From: Vulcanimicrobiota bacterium
GTDB taxonomy: Bacteria > Vulcanimicrobiota > JAJTBE01
Reading direction: 5' to 3'
DNA: 64,000 nucleotides
Assembly: GCA_021107945.1 (NCBI GenBank)
Contig: JAIORV010000157.1
Coordinates: 78,774-142,773, forward strand
Shown one piece after another: positions 31,401-39,483 of this stretch. The notes under the pieces are model-generated. The model did no database searches and was not told the origin of the DNA. It saw nothing but the letters and a program-made list of their open reading frames with translations. A program made the position numbers and the translations under genes. Every line of letters begins with the position of its first letter. Position 1 is the first letter of the stretch.

Positions 31401-32365
31401 ACAAATAATATATCTTCCGGAATTAAGGTTCTCCTGTATTCGAGAATGTTGTCACACTCAACACATTTGAGACTTCCGGATTTATTCAACCCACCACAAT
31501 GGGAGCATGTAATGTTTATGCCAAGTTTCTTGTTTAGCTTGTATCTTCCAACCCTTGCCATATCATATCTTTTTGGATCAAAGAACAGGCTTGTCAGCAG
31601 TGTTCTGGCGCTATCCACCGATGGAGGATCGCCGGGACGAAGTTTCCTGTAAATCTCAACCAGGGCCTCATCCATACTCTTGACATTGTCTTTTTTCAAT
31701 GTAGCTTCAAGGAGTTCTTCCTCGTTGAAAAGCTCATGAATATCCTGGTCGGTTTCATATCCCAGCGCTCTGACCAGAACTGTGACTGGAGTTTTTCTTG
31801 TCTTGTCGATACGACAACTGATTACACCATGTGAATCAGTTTCGAACTCCATCCAGGCTCCCCGGTTAGGGATAATCTGCGCCGTGTAGAGAGGTCTGCC
31901 CGATGGGTCATAAGAAATTTGAAAATAGACCCCGGGTGAGCGTATAAGCTGACTTACGATTACCCTCTCCGCTCCGTTAATTATGAAAGTCCCCTTCTCG
32001 GTCATGTAGGGGAAATCACCCATGAAAATTTCCTGTTCCTTAACTTCCTTAACCTCTCCGTCTTCCTTGGTGATCAGTCTCACCTTTACCTTGAGAGGCC
32101 TTGCATATGTCATGTCCCTATCCCTACAATCCTCTACAGAATATGTAGGTGGATCAAGCGAATGCTCCATGAATTCCAATACAAGGTTTCCGGTAAAATC
32201 CTCGATGGGAGAAATTTCATTAAATATTCCCTTCATTCCCTCGCTCAAGAACCACTGAAAAGAATCTTTCTGTAATTGTATGAGATCAGGAATCTCCAGA
32301 ACATTTGGAATTGTCTGGAAGCTGAGAAGCTTGGAAGTACTTGTTTGGTCAGTAAGATTAGACAT
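28460..32365 (-). CDS. rpoB: DNA-directed RNA polymerase subunit beta
   Basis: [64 protein letters not shown] (rif region), [19 protein letters not shown]. Confidence 0.98.
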   Translation of the reverse strand: MSNLTDQTSTSKLLSFQTIPNVLEIPDLIQLQKDSFQWFLSEGMKGIFNEISPIEDFTGNLVLEFMEHSLDPPTYSVEDCRDRDMTYARPLKVKVRLITKEDGEVKEVKEQEIFMGDFPYMTEKGTFIINGAERVIVSQLIRSPGVYFQISYDPSGRPLYTAQIIPNRGAWMEFETDSHGVISCRIDKTRKTPVTVLVRALGYETDQDIHELFNEEELLEATLKKDNVKSMDEALVEIYRKLRPGDPPSVDSARTLLTSLFFDPKRYDMARVGRYKLNKKLGINITCSHCGGLNKSGSLKCVECDNILEYRRTLIPEDILFVLKYIVALMKGEKMTVEEPPLTYSIPVKKDDIDHLGNRRIRAVGELLQNQFRVGLLRLERVVKERMTVQDVETVTPQVLINIRPVVASIKEFFGSSQLSQFMDQTNALSELTHKRRLSAMGPGGLSRERAGFEVRDVHYSHYGRICPIETPEGPNIGLVVYMATYAKVNEFGFIMSPFRKVEKGFVSNEVDYLAADEEDVFIVAQANTILDENYYMINPRVVCRYKDETLMVRREDVQYMDVSPQQVISIASGLIPFLEHDDANRALMGANMQRQAVPLISPEAPLVGTGMEFRSAKDSGSLLIARRNGEIVSVNAKTVTTKLLDKNDLESIKLVESGNFICPICGHKWDKKKVDRKTPDIECPECGCYRNKKGVFQRESLSKFKRSNAGTCINQRPLVKKGTMAKIGDVLADGSSSVGGRLALGRNVLCTFMPWEGYNYEDAILISEALVMDDVFTSIHIEEYECEARDTKLGAEEITRDIPNVGEDALKDLDEQGIVRIGADVWPEDILVGKVTPKGETELTAEERLLRAIFGEKARDVRDTSLKVPHGEKGQVIDTKVFSRDVGDELPPGVNKLVRVYVAQKRKILQGDKMAGRHGNKGVIAKILPVEDMPYLPDGTPVQIVLNPLGVPSRMNIGQILETHLGYAAKELGLAFECPVFDSAKEEEIIEFEKMAHLKRDLARQGIKVSRQDMEKVIGYDTVDERLGKFFRERHIYISRESIEEMSRNKEQLPAQIRKICENNNVPVTKDEIKEILTQKSIKDFCKSSLEHDNINYDNALLKDYTQYVEKYKTVKETGKTIIFDGRTGDAIDSMVMVGQIYMMKLAHLVDDKIHARSTGPYSLITQQPLGGKAQFGGQRFGEMEVWALEAYGAAYTLQELLTVKSDDVVGRVKTYEAIVKGENVMEPGVPESFKVLIKEMQSLCLDVKILSGTKDGAVKEIDIKSVEVDDARTSAAKELGLELSQELGQEVLKMTGGGR

Positions 32366-32932
32366 ATAGATCCTCCTTACAAAAAAAGAAAAAGTGGGGT
32401 GAACATAAGCATCCTGCTCACATATTCTTTATATCCCACATTGATAATATGTTTCCACCCGCTTATATGTTAGTGTAATTATCACCCTAAGAAGAACAAG
32501 AAAATAATAATATCACATTAGTAATTACTTGTCAACTAAATTGACAACCCGATATTTAAAAAAAAACTTTTTATCAAATGAATTGATCCTGAGTATATTC
32601 GGGTACTTATTTAATTTTATTACTTCTGTAAACCTTATCAGAATATAAAAACCCTCCATGATTTTCTTCAACTTATATTAGTACACGGATTCGTTTTTCC
32701 TTCTTCATTTTGGCAAATATAAAGTTTATTTTTTGCCAAATTTCTAAAGGGCAGAAATACAAAAAACATGAAGAACTAAAGTCCAGGTATTTCTTCGCTC
32801 TTCATATCTTTTGTGAAACCGCCGGCAGGGAAGCGGAATTCGTCCCCCATAATCCGTCCTGAGGGTATCGAAAAAGACCTTTAATATGTTTTATCGATGG
32901 TCTCGCATCCCTGTTCCAATATTCAACCGGGC

Positions 32933-33574
32933 TTAAATCAGTTTCATTACAGTTTTTCCGAGTCGTATCTCATCTCCCACATTCAGGAATTGCTGAACTC
33001 CCTGAGCGATGCGGACGTTATTGATGAAACTTCCGTTTGAAGAGCCTACATCCTCAAAGAGGAATCCGTCGTCCTTGCGTATGATTCTGGCATGACGCCT
33101 GGAGATATAGGCTTCCTGATCGATGTCCGTCATGTCTATCTCCGGGAATATCCCGTCAGCGGGACTCTGTCTTCCTATGTTTACTATATCCTTGTCAAGG
33201 ACATATTCCTCACCGGTACTCTCGAGGACAAGCTTTGCCACGCCGATGGGAGTTTCCGGAGGTCCTTCTTCTTCTCCCTCTTCTCCCTCTATCACTTCTA
33301 CCTCTTCTTCCATCTCCTCTTCAGCGGCAATGGTATCGAGGCTGGCGCCACAGTCGTCGCAGAATTTTGACCCGGCAGGATTCTCGGAGCCACATGCGGG
33401 GCAAATTATCTCACCCGTGGGAGTTTCCTCGGGCTCACCAAGAGGCTCCTCCTCTTCAATTATTTCTTCCACTTCCTCCATTTCAGGGGATGGAGCGGTG
33501 GGTAACTTGGATCCACAATCTTCACAATAGGCTGCGCCCTCAAGGTTCTCCGCCCCGCAGATCGTACACTTCAT
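32933..33574 (-). CDS. Double zinc-ribbon + FHA domain protein
   Basis: CTICGAENLEGAAYCEDCG, CPACGSENPAGSKFCDDCG; FHA VNIGRQSPADG...ISRRHARIIRKDDGFLFEDVGSSNGSFINN. Confidence 0.92.
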   Translation of the reverse strand: MKCTICGAENLEGAAYCEDCGSKLPTAPSPEMEEVEEIIEEEEPLGEPEETPTGEIICPACGSENPAGSKFCDDCGASLDTIAAEEEMEEEVEVIEGEEGEEEGPPETPIGVAKLVLESTGEEYVLDKDIVNIGRQSPADGIFPEIDMTDIDQEAYISRRHARIIRKDDGFLFEDVGSSNGSFINNVRIAQGVQQFLNVGDEIRLGKTVMKLI

Positions 33575-33633
33575 GGTTACTCCTCCTTGTATAATTCTAT
33601 GTTTTCATATAATAAAAAAATGCTATTTCATAA

Positions 33634-34914
33634 TCAGTTAATGGGTGGAACCTGATCCAGTAGTTGGGTGAGTTTTCTTGTGCCGTATTCCAACTTCTTT
33701 GTTCCACGAGAGGTCATTCGCGCACCGCCTTCGATACGCTTTGCCTCTTCCATTGCCTGATCGGCAAGATCCTTCTGTCCATGTTGCAGGAGCGTCGTGG
33801 CGGCGGAGCGTAAAAGCCTGGTGGCTTTTGTTCTGTCACCGGCCTGGGCAAATTCGAGGGCTTTGGTCTGTTGCCTGAATACAGATACAAGATCCACAAT
33901 CTGAATGACCTTCGGATTGACCCGGGACGCAAGCCTGCTGTCAGTTGTATAAGTTATTGTAATGTCTTTTTCAAGAGTCTCTTCCCTCATTCCTTCCAGG
34001 GGAATTTCATATGAAAGCTTGACCTGCGCAACTCTGTATGTACCTGCCCGACGAGAGGGAAGCACCAATTCGTACATGACCGATTGAACTTCGTTCTTCT
34101 GAAGATCCTGTAATTTTATTGTTGCAACCCTGTCAACAGTGGGAATAGAGCCCAGGTCATTTATAAGGGGCTTTACTTTATGAGCTCTTCGAATATCAAC
34201 ACCCTTTGCCACTTTCACAGAGATCTTTGGGTTCAGGACAGTTACAGACTGTACACCTGTCAATTCCTGGGTGAAGATTTCGGGGATATCCCGGGGAATA
34301 TCAATGTAGTATGATTTACCCCTGCAACCATTGGCGATATCAAGTAACAACTTCTCATTGAAATCGTCTCCCACGCCGATTGTCGAAAATGATATCCCAC
34401 GCTCCGATCCCTCTATACACCTGGTCTTACATTTTCTCTCATGTAGCGTAAGTCCGTCGGTGAGAAGAATGCAGTGATTTGTCCTGTCTTTTGAGAAATT
34501 TGTTGATATCTGCTCCATGGAGGCATTTATACCTCTTAGCATTTCCGTGCCGGAACCTACATCTATATGATCAATATTTCTTATTATTCTCTTTGCCGAT
34601 TCTTTATCATGAATAGGACCGGCAGGAATTACAACCCGTGCCTTGTCGGCAAAGGCGATAATTGAGCATATATCATTAGGTCTGAGCTGATCTATAAGAT
34701 GTTGTACCGCAGAAACCACATACTCAAGTTTTTCCGCCGCGTACATGGAGCCACTCTTGTCCAGAACAACTGCAAGATTCATCGCAGTGGTACCTTCCGT
34801 AGTTGTGGTCTTCCCCGGAAGTACATCCGCCAGAAGATAAACAAGCTTGTTCTCGCTGGTTACCATTACATTTTGATAACTGACCTGGCAATCAAGTATA
34901 GCTGGAGTACTCAT
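33634..34914 (-). CDS. von Willebrand factor A (VWA) domain protein
   Basis: MIDAS AVVLDKSGSMYAAEKLEYV; LLTDGLT; SFSTIGVGDDFNEKLLLDIA. Confidence 0.92.
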   Translation of the reverse strand: MSTPAILDCQVSYQNVMVTSENKLVYLLADVLPGKTTTTEGTTAMNLAVVLDKSGSMYAAEKLEYVVSAVQHLIDQLRPNDICSIIAFADKARVVIPAGPIHDKESAKRIIRNIDHIDVGSGTEMLRGINASMEQISTNFSKDRTNHCILLTDGLTLHERKCKTRCIEGSERGISFSTIGVGDDFNEKLLLDIANGCRGKSYYIDIPRDIPEIFTQELTGVQSVTVLNPKISVKVAKGVDIRRAHKVKPLINDLGSIPTVDRVATIKLQDLQKNEVQSVMYELVLPSRRAGTYRVAQVKLSYEIPLEGMREETLEKDITITYTTDSRLASRVNPKVIQIVDLVSVFRQQTKALEFAQAGDRTKATRLLRSAATTLLQHGQKDLADQAMEEAKRIEGGARMTSRGTKKLEYGTRKLTQLLDQVPPIN

Positions 34915-35252
34915 ATACTCTCCTCCTTATATTAAATGAGTTACTTCCCCAAGAAAAACAGGATTTCTCCAGTAATTCAGACCATTGTAAAGTTGAAAGA
35001 ATAATTCCAATATTTACAAGGATTTTTTATTAGAACAGAAAAAATGTAACATACACAATAATAATTTTACTATTGACTAAAAAAAGCATTCTCGACAAAA
35101 CCATTGTTTTCCTTCAAATATTCTTGGAATTTCTCCTCTTTGCGTTTTTTATAGCCATTCAACACAGAGGACACCGATAAGTTTCCCGGATCCCAATGTG
35201 AAATGGGCAAGATAACTGGAAAAACATAAATAAAAAGAAACTGCTTTTCGGT

Positions 35253-35281
35253 TTGAGGTGAAATCTTTTTTGGTGTATAAT
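35253..35281 (+). promoter_or_regulatory. Sigma70-like promoter upstream of speD
   Basis: TTGAGG-N17-TATAAT; followed by SD GGAAGGAG (35298-35305) and a TTG start at 35316. Confidence 0.55.
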
Positions 35282-35315
35282 AGAAAATATTATTCCCGGA
35301 AGGAGCGATTATAAA

Positions 35316-35735
35316 TTGGAAACTTACAGCCGCCATATCATATCGGAATTGTCAGGCTGCAATTCCGACTACCTCGAAGATACGGATAAAATCCGCGAAA
35401 TAATTATTAACGCGGCAATTTCAGCTAACGCCGAGGTAAGAGAAGTGGCCGTACACAAATTCAGCCCCCAGGGGGTAAGTGGAGTTGTTGTAATTGCGGA
35501 ATCGCACCTTTCCATCCACACATGGCCTGAAGTGGGATATGCCGCCATAGATATTTTCACCTGCGGCACGACAACAAAACCACAAGAAGCCTGTAAATAC
35601 CTGGCCGAGCAACTGGAGGCCGATGAAATATATCAGACAGAAATAAAACGCGGAATACCGGGACAGAATGGCAGATTTTTTCACCAAAAAGCCAACGAGT
35701 CAAGATCTGTAGGAGGGGTTTCCCAACCCCGATAA
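35316..35735 (+). CDS. speD: S-adenosylmethionine decarboxylase proenzyme
   Basis: ESHLSIHTWPEVGYAAIDIFTCG cleavage/active-site motif; TTG start. Confidence 0.92.
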   Translation: METYSRHIISELSGCNSDYLEDTDKIREIIINAAISANAEVREVAVHKFSPQGVSGVVVIAESHLSIHTWPEVGYAAIDIFTCGTTTKPQEACKYLAEQLEADEIYQTEIKRGIPGQNGRFFHQKANESRSVGGVSQPR

Positions 35736-35794
35736 ACACAGACCGGAAAACGCAACCGAATCTGTAGGAGGGACGTCCCCGTCCCGATAAACGG
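35705..35794. repeat. Two adjacent GTAG-hairpin (REP-like) units
   Basis: TCTGTAGGAGGGGTTTCCCAACCCCGATAAAC and TCTGTAGGAGGGACGTCCCCGTCCCGATAAAC. The first unit overlaps the speD 3' end. Confidence 0.7.
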
Positions 35795-35817
35795 ATGGCG
35801 AGGATTCCATAAGATTA

Positions 35818-35886
35818 ACCCCCAGCTTTAGCTGGGGGCATAGCAGAAATCTCCTGCCGCAGGCAGCCACTTCAGTGGCTGCCCCA
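35818..35886. repeat. Cluster of mini-hairpins
   Basis: CCCCCAGCTTTAGCTGGGGG, CTGCCGCAGGCAG, GCAGCCACTTCAGTGGCTGC. Confidence 0.6.
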
Positions 35887-35948
35887 TACATATTCTTCGT
35901 GTACTCCGTGTCTCCGTGGCTAATACCCATTCACAGAGAGGATCCAAA

Positions 35949-37319
35949 TTGACCAAAAAATCAGCCTGCAAAAATATATTAATCGTAAACCCCTGGATTG
36001 TCGATTTCAAGGCGTTTGACTTCTGGATAAAACCGCTGGGACTGCTCTACATCGCATCAATCCTGAAAAAGAATCATTATAATATTAACCTTATAGATTG
36101 CATCGATCGTCATCACCCTTCCGTCGAAGGGAAAACCAGGTTCAGACCCGACGGAACGGGCAAATTTTATGATACGAGAATCGACAAACCCGCCTTTTAT
36201 AGGGATATTCCAAGGCGTTACAAAAGATACGGCCTGCCAATTGATACCTTCAGGAAAGAGCTGGAAAGGATACCCGCACCCGACGTTATCCTTGTCACGT
36301 CGGTTATGACATACTGGTATCCCGGCGCACATCTCGCCATTGAGATTTTGAAACGGCGATTTCCAGAAACACCGGTAATGCTCGGTGGAATATACCCGAC
36401 GCTTTGTCCCGATTTTGCAGAGAAAAAATCTGGCGCAGACATTGTCATCAGCAAATTTAACATTGCCGACTTTTTAGAGATTATCGGCGATATCACGGGA
36501 ACAACTCCCGACTTCATCCCGAACGGTTTTCCGGAATTTCCATATCCCGCATTCCAACTATATGAAAAAATCAGTTATGGCACAATCCTCACATCAATGG
36601 GATGCCCTTTCAACTGCTCATATTGCGCCTCAAAACGCCTCTACCCCGGTTTTATACAGAGAAACCCGCAAGATGTGGCAGATGAGATTATATATATGGC
36701 GGACAATTTCAATATCGACAAATTTGCATTCTACGATGACGCCCTTCTTGTGAACGCAGGAAGTCATTTAATACCTATGCTGGAAAGAATACTCAATTCC
36801 GGTAAAAAGCTAAGGTTCTTCACGCCCAACGGGCTTCACGCAAGATTTATAACGCCGGAGGTCGCTTCTCTGATGTGCAAAACCGGGTTTGAGGATATAA
36901 GGCTCAGTCTGGAAACATCCGATGAGGAAATGTTGAGAAAAACCGGCGGCAAAGTAACGGCGGGGGAATTGACCGGCGCGCTGAATCGATTGGAGAAGGC
37001 GGGGTACAATTCCGGGGACATAGCGATATATATAATGATGGGACTTCCGGGGCAGACGGTTGAAGAATGTAACAGGACACTCGATTTCATCCACAACGCC
37101 CGCGCCCAGGTCAGGCTTTCCAATTACTCACCCGTACCAGGAACCGCCGACTTCGAGAACCTCAGAGGATCATACGGGGACAAGCCGGACAACCCTCTCT
37201 TCCATAATAATACATATCATCATTACAAGGGACCGGGAATGTCGTTCGAGGAGAGGGAGTATTTGAAGAAAAGGTCGTTTAAATTAAACTCAAAGATATT
37301 GAACAGGACATCTGTGTAA
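35949..37319 (+). CDS. B12-binding-type radical SAM protein
   Basis: ILIVNPWIVDFKAFDFWIKPLGLLYIASIL N-domain; TSMGCPFNCSYCASKRLYPGF (CxxxCxxC). TTG 35949 is a likely alternative to ATG 35916. Confidence 0.88.
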   Translation: MTKKSACKNILIVNPWIVDFKAFDFWIKPLGLLYIASILKKNHYNINLIDCIDRHHPSVEGKTRFRPDGTGKFYDTRIDKPAFYRDIPRRYKRYGLPIDTFRKELERIPAPDVILVTSVMTYWYPGAHLAIEILKRRFPETPVMLGGIYPTLCPDFAEKKSGADIVISKFNIADFLEIIGDITGTTPDFIPNGFPEFPYPAFQLYEKISYGTILTSMGCPFNCSYCASKRLYPGFIQRNPQDVADEIIYMADNFNIDKFAFYDDALLVNAGSHLIPMLERILNSGKKLRFFTPNGLHARFITPEVASLMCKTGFEDIRLSLETSDEEMLRKTGGKVTAGELTGALNRLEKAGYNSGDIAIYIMMGLPGQTVEECNRTLDFIHNARAQVRLSNYSPVPGTADFENLRGSYGDKPDNPLFHNNTYHHYKGPGMSFEEREYLKKRSFKLNSKILNRTSV

Positions 37320-37569
37320 GTCATTTATACACCACAGAGGACACAGAGTTTCTTAATGAAGTTAACACTTTTGACAGTTATGTATGAGCGGTTTCCTGAC
37401 CGCGATAAATCCACTGCACAGGCTCAAATACAAAATCCCCGTACAGACTATAATTTCATTCTATGCAAAGGAATTTCGAGACAAAACAGCGTAATTAATA
37501 AGCAAATCCCATGTTCCATTAATCGGAGGCAAAAATGCTATTAATTTATTATCTCCGGAAGGGTGACCT

Positions 37570-38490
37570 ATGTTTGCTATAAAAGTGGAGAACCTTCGAA
37601 AGCGATTCGGAAATGTTGTTGCCGTTAGCAATGTCAGCTTCAGTGTTGAGAAGGGAGAAGTCTTTGGCTTTTTGGGACCTAATGGGGCTGGAAAGACCAC
37701 AACCATAAGGATGCTTACAGGTATATTGACACCCGATGTCGGCAAAGTAGTAATCGAAGGGATAAATCTAAGAGAGAATCAGATCCGGGCAAAGATGAAA
37801 ATGGGCGTCGTACCCGAAACCGGGAATGTGTATATTGATTTGACTGCAAAGCAGAATCTGTATTTAGCTGGTAGGTTCTATGGGTTACCAAAGAATATAC
37901 TGGAGAAAAAATCAGAGGAGCTTCTTTCCACTCTTGGACTGCATGAAAGAAGAAATGACTTTGTCAGAACTTTCTCTAAGGGGATGAAACAGCGAATAAG
38001 TATCGCATGTGCGATAATACATAATCCGCAGATACTTTTTTTAGATGAACCTACAGAAGGATTAGATGTTCAGAGCCGAAGGCTGATACTTGATATAATA
38101 ACTGATCTGAATAAAAAAGGGAGCACCATTTTCCTGACAACCCATAATATTGAAGAGGCGAATAGGTTATGTGAGAGGGTATGTATCATCAACAAAGGAG
38201 AGATTGTAGCTATAGACAGACCTGAAAAATTGAGAGGCACTTTTGATAAGACTCAATCTATTGAGGTATCCTTTGACAGAAGCGTTAACAGCGATTTGTT
38301 CACTTCCGGGTTCATATCTAAGATTGAAATGTATGGGGATAAATTGCGATTATACACAAACGACCCGGATAAAACAGTCAAACATATTGTAGCTTTGGCG
38401 GAAAAGAAAGACTTACGGATAATTTCTATGACCATCTGTGGCGCCAGTCTTGAAGAAGCATTCGTCAGGCTTACCGGGGGTGAAAAATGA
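37570..38490 (+). CDS. ABC transporter ATP-binding protein
   Basis: Walker A GPNGAGKTT, signature FSKGMKQRI, Walker B ILFLDEPTEGLD. Confidence 0.95.
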   Translation: MFAIKVENLRKRFGNVVAVSNVSFSVEKGEVFGFLGPNGAGKTTTIRMLTGILTPDVGKVVIEGINLRENQIRAKMKMGVVPETGNVYIDLTAKQNLYLAGRFYGLPKNILEKKSEELLSTLGLHERRNDFVRTFSKGMKQRISIACAIIHNPQILFLDEPTEGLDVQSRRLILDIITDLNKKGSTIFLTTHNIEEANRLCERVCIINKGEIVAIDRPEKLRGTFDKTQSIEVSFDRSVNSDLFTSGFISKIEMYGDKLRLYTNDPDKTVKHIVALAEKKDLRIISMTICGASLEEAFVRLTGGEK

Positions 38491-39233
38491 AGCATTCTGT
38501 CTTTCTACGGGGCGTCATCGTTACCGCTGAGAAAAACATAAGAATATATTACAATAAAGCTCCGGTTATCATATTCGGTCTCCTTTTCCCGCTCTTCATG
38601 TTTTTTGCCTTTTACATGGGAAGGAAAATCGACGTCTCAGTATTTTTCCCCGGGTTCCTTGCTATGGCTTTATTTTTTACCGCATCATCTGTAGGCCCAC
38701 TAATCACACCATGGGAAAAGCAGGCGGGAACTTACGAAAGATTACTATCCTTTCCTGTCAGCATCAATACCATAATACTGGGCGATGTACTGGCAGGAGC
38801 GCTTTTCGGACTGATCATCACATCCATCGCCATGACAGTTGCTGTCTTTTTTCTTGAGATTGCCGTCAACAACCTCATACTTTTGGCAATTACTATCATC
38901 CTGGGAAGCCTGTGTTTCGCATCACTGGGCGTTCTTTTGGCATCACCGTCGGTTCGCTCCCCCTCCCATATAATGATGTTCTCAAGTTTGATACGTTTCC
39001 CATTGATCTTTATTAGTGGTGTTTTCATTCCTCTGACGGAACTACAAGGAGGAGGAAGGATTCTCTCATATATCTCTCCCCTTACCTATCTTGTTGATTT
39101 GTTCAATGCAAGCCTGACCGGAACCTCAGTATTTTTCCCGGTTTTGGATATATTTGCTTTGATTCTATTTACCTGTGGGTTCTTATTCATAGCTAACAGA
39201 TTTCATAAGAGGAACTTGATGAAGGGACTGTAA
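38487..39233 (+). CDS. ABC-2 type transporter permease
   Basis: Six-TM profile, 4 bp overlap with the ATPase gene. Confidence 0.9.
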   Translation: MKHSVFLRGVIVTAEKNIRIYYNKAPVIIFGLLFPLFMFFAFYMGRKIDVSVFFPGFLAMALFFTASSVGPLITPWEKQAGTYERLLSFPVSINTIILGDVLAGALFGLIITSIAMTVAVFFLEIAVNNLILLAITIILGSLCFASLGVLLASPSVRSPSHIMMFSSLIRFPLIFISGVFIPLTELQGGGRILSYISPLTYLVDLFNASLTGTSVFFPVLDIFALILFTCGFLFIANRFHKRNLMKGL

Positions 39234-39483
39234 GCGGAAAAAAACGAATCCGACATCCATTTATCCTTCTTTTCTTACCGGGAAGACGCTGAAGCGTCTG
39301 AAGCAGTGAGGGTTGTGTGTATTCTCTTCTTCCCCCGGATGAATCCGGGGTTATTCTCATGGGAGGTTTAAAAATCTCCGCTACCATTTTGGAAGTGAGA
39401 AATGAGAGGCGGGAAGCGGGATCCGACCTCCGCCCTCCGCTCTCCGTATCTCCGTGGTAAAAAAAACCGACAACTGACCTCCG

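Noticed and set aside
35421-35687. Antisense ORFs over speD
   Set aside because: Overlap a well-supported conserved gene; no domain.
37570-39233. ABC transporter pair as a candidate novel exporter
   Set aside because: Standard ATPase + ABC-2 permease pair with no unusual accessory gene; ordinary.
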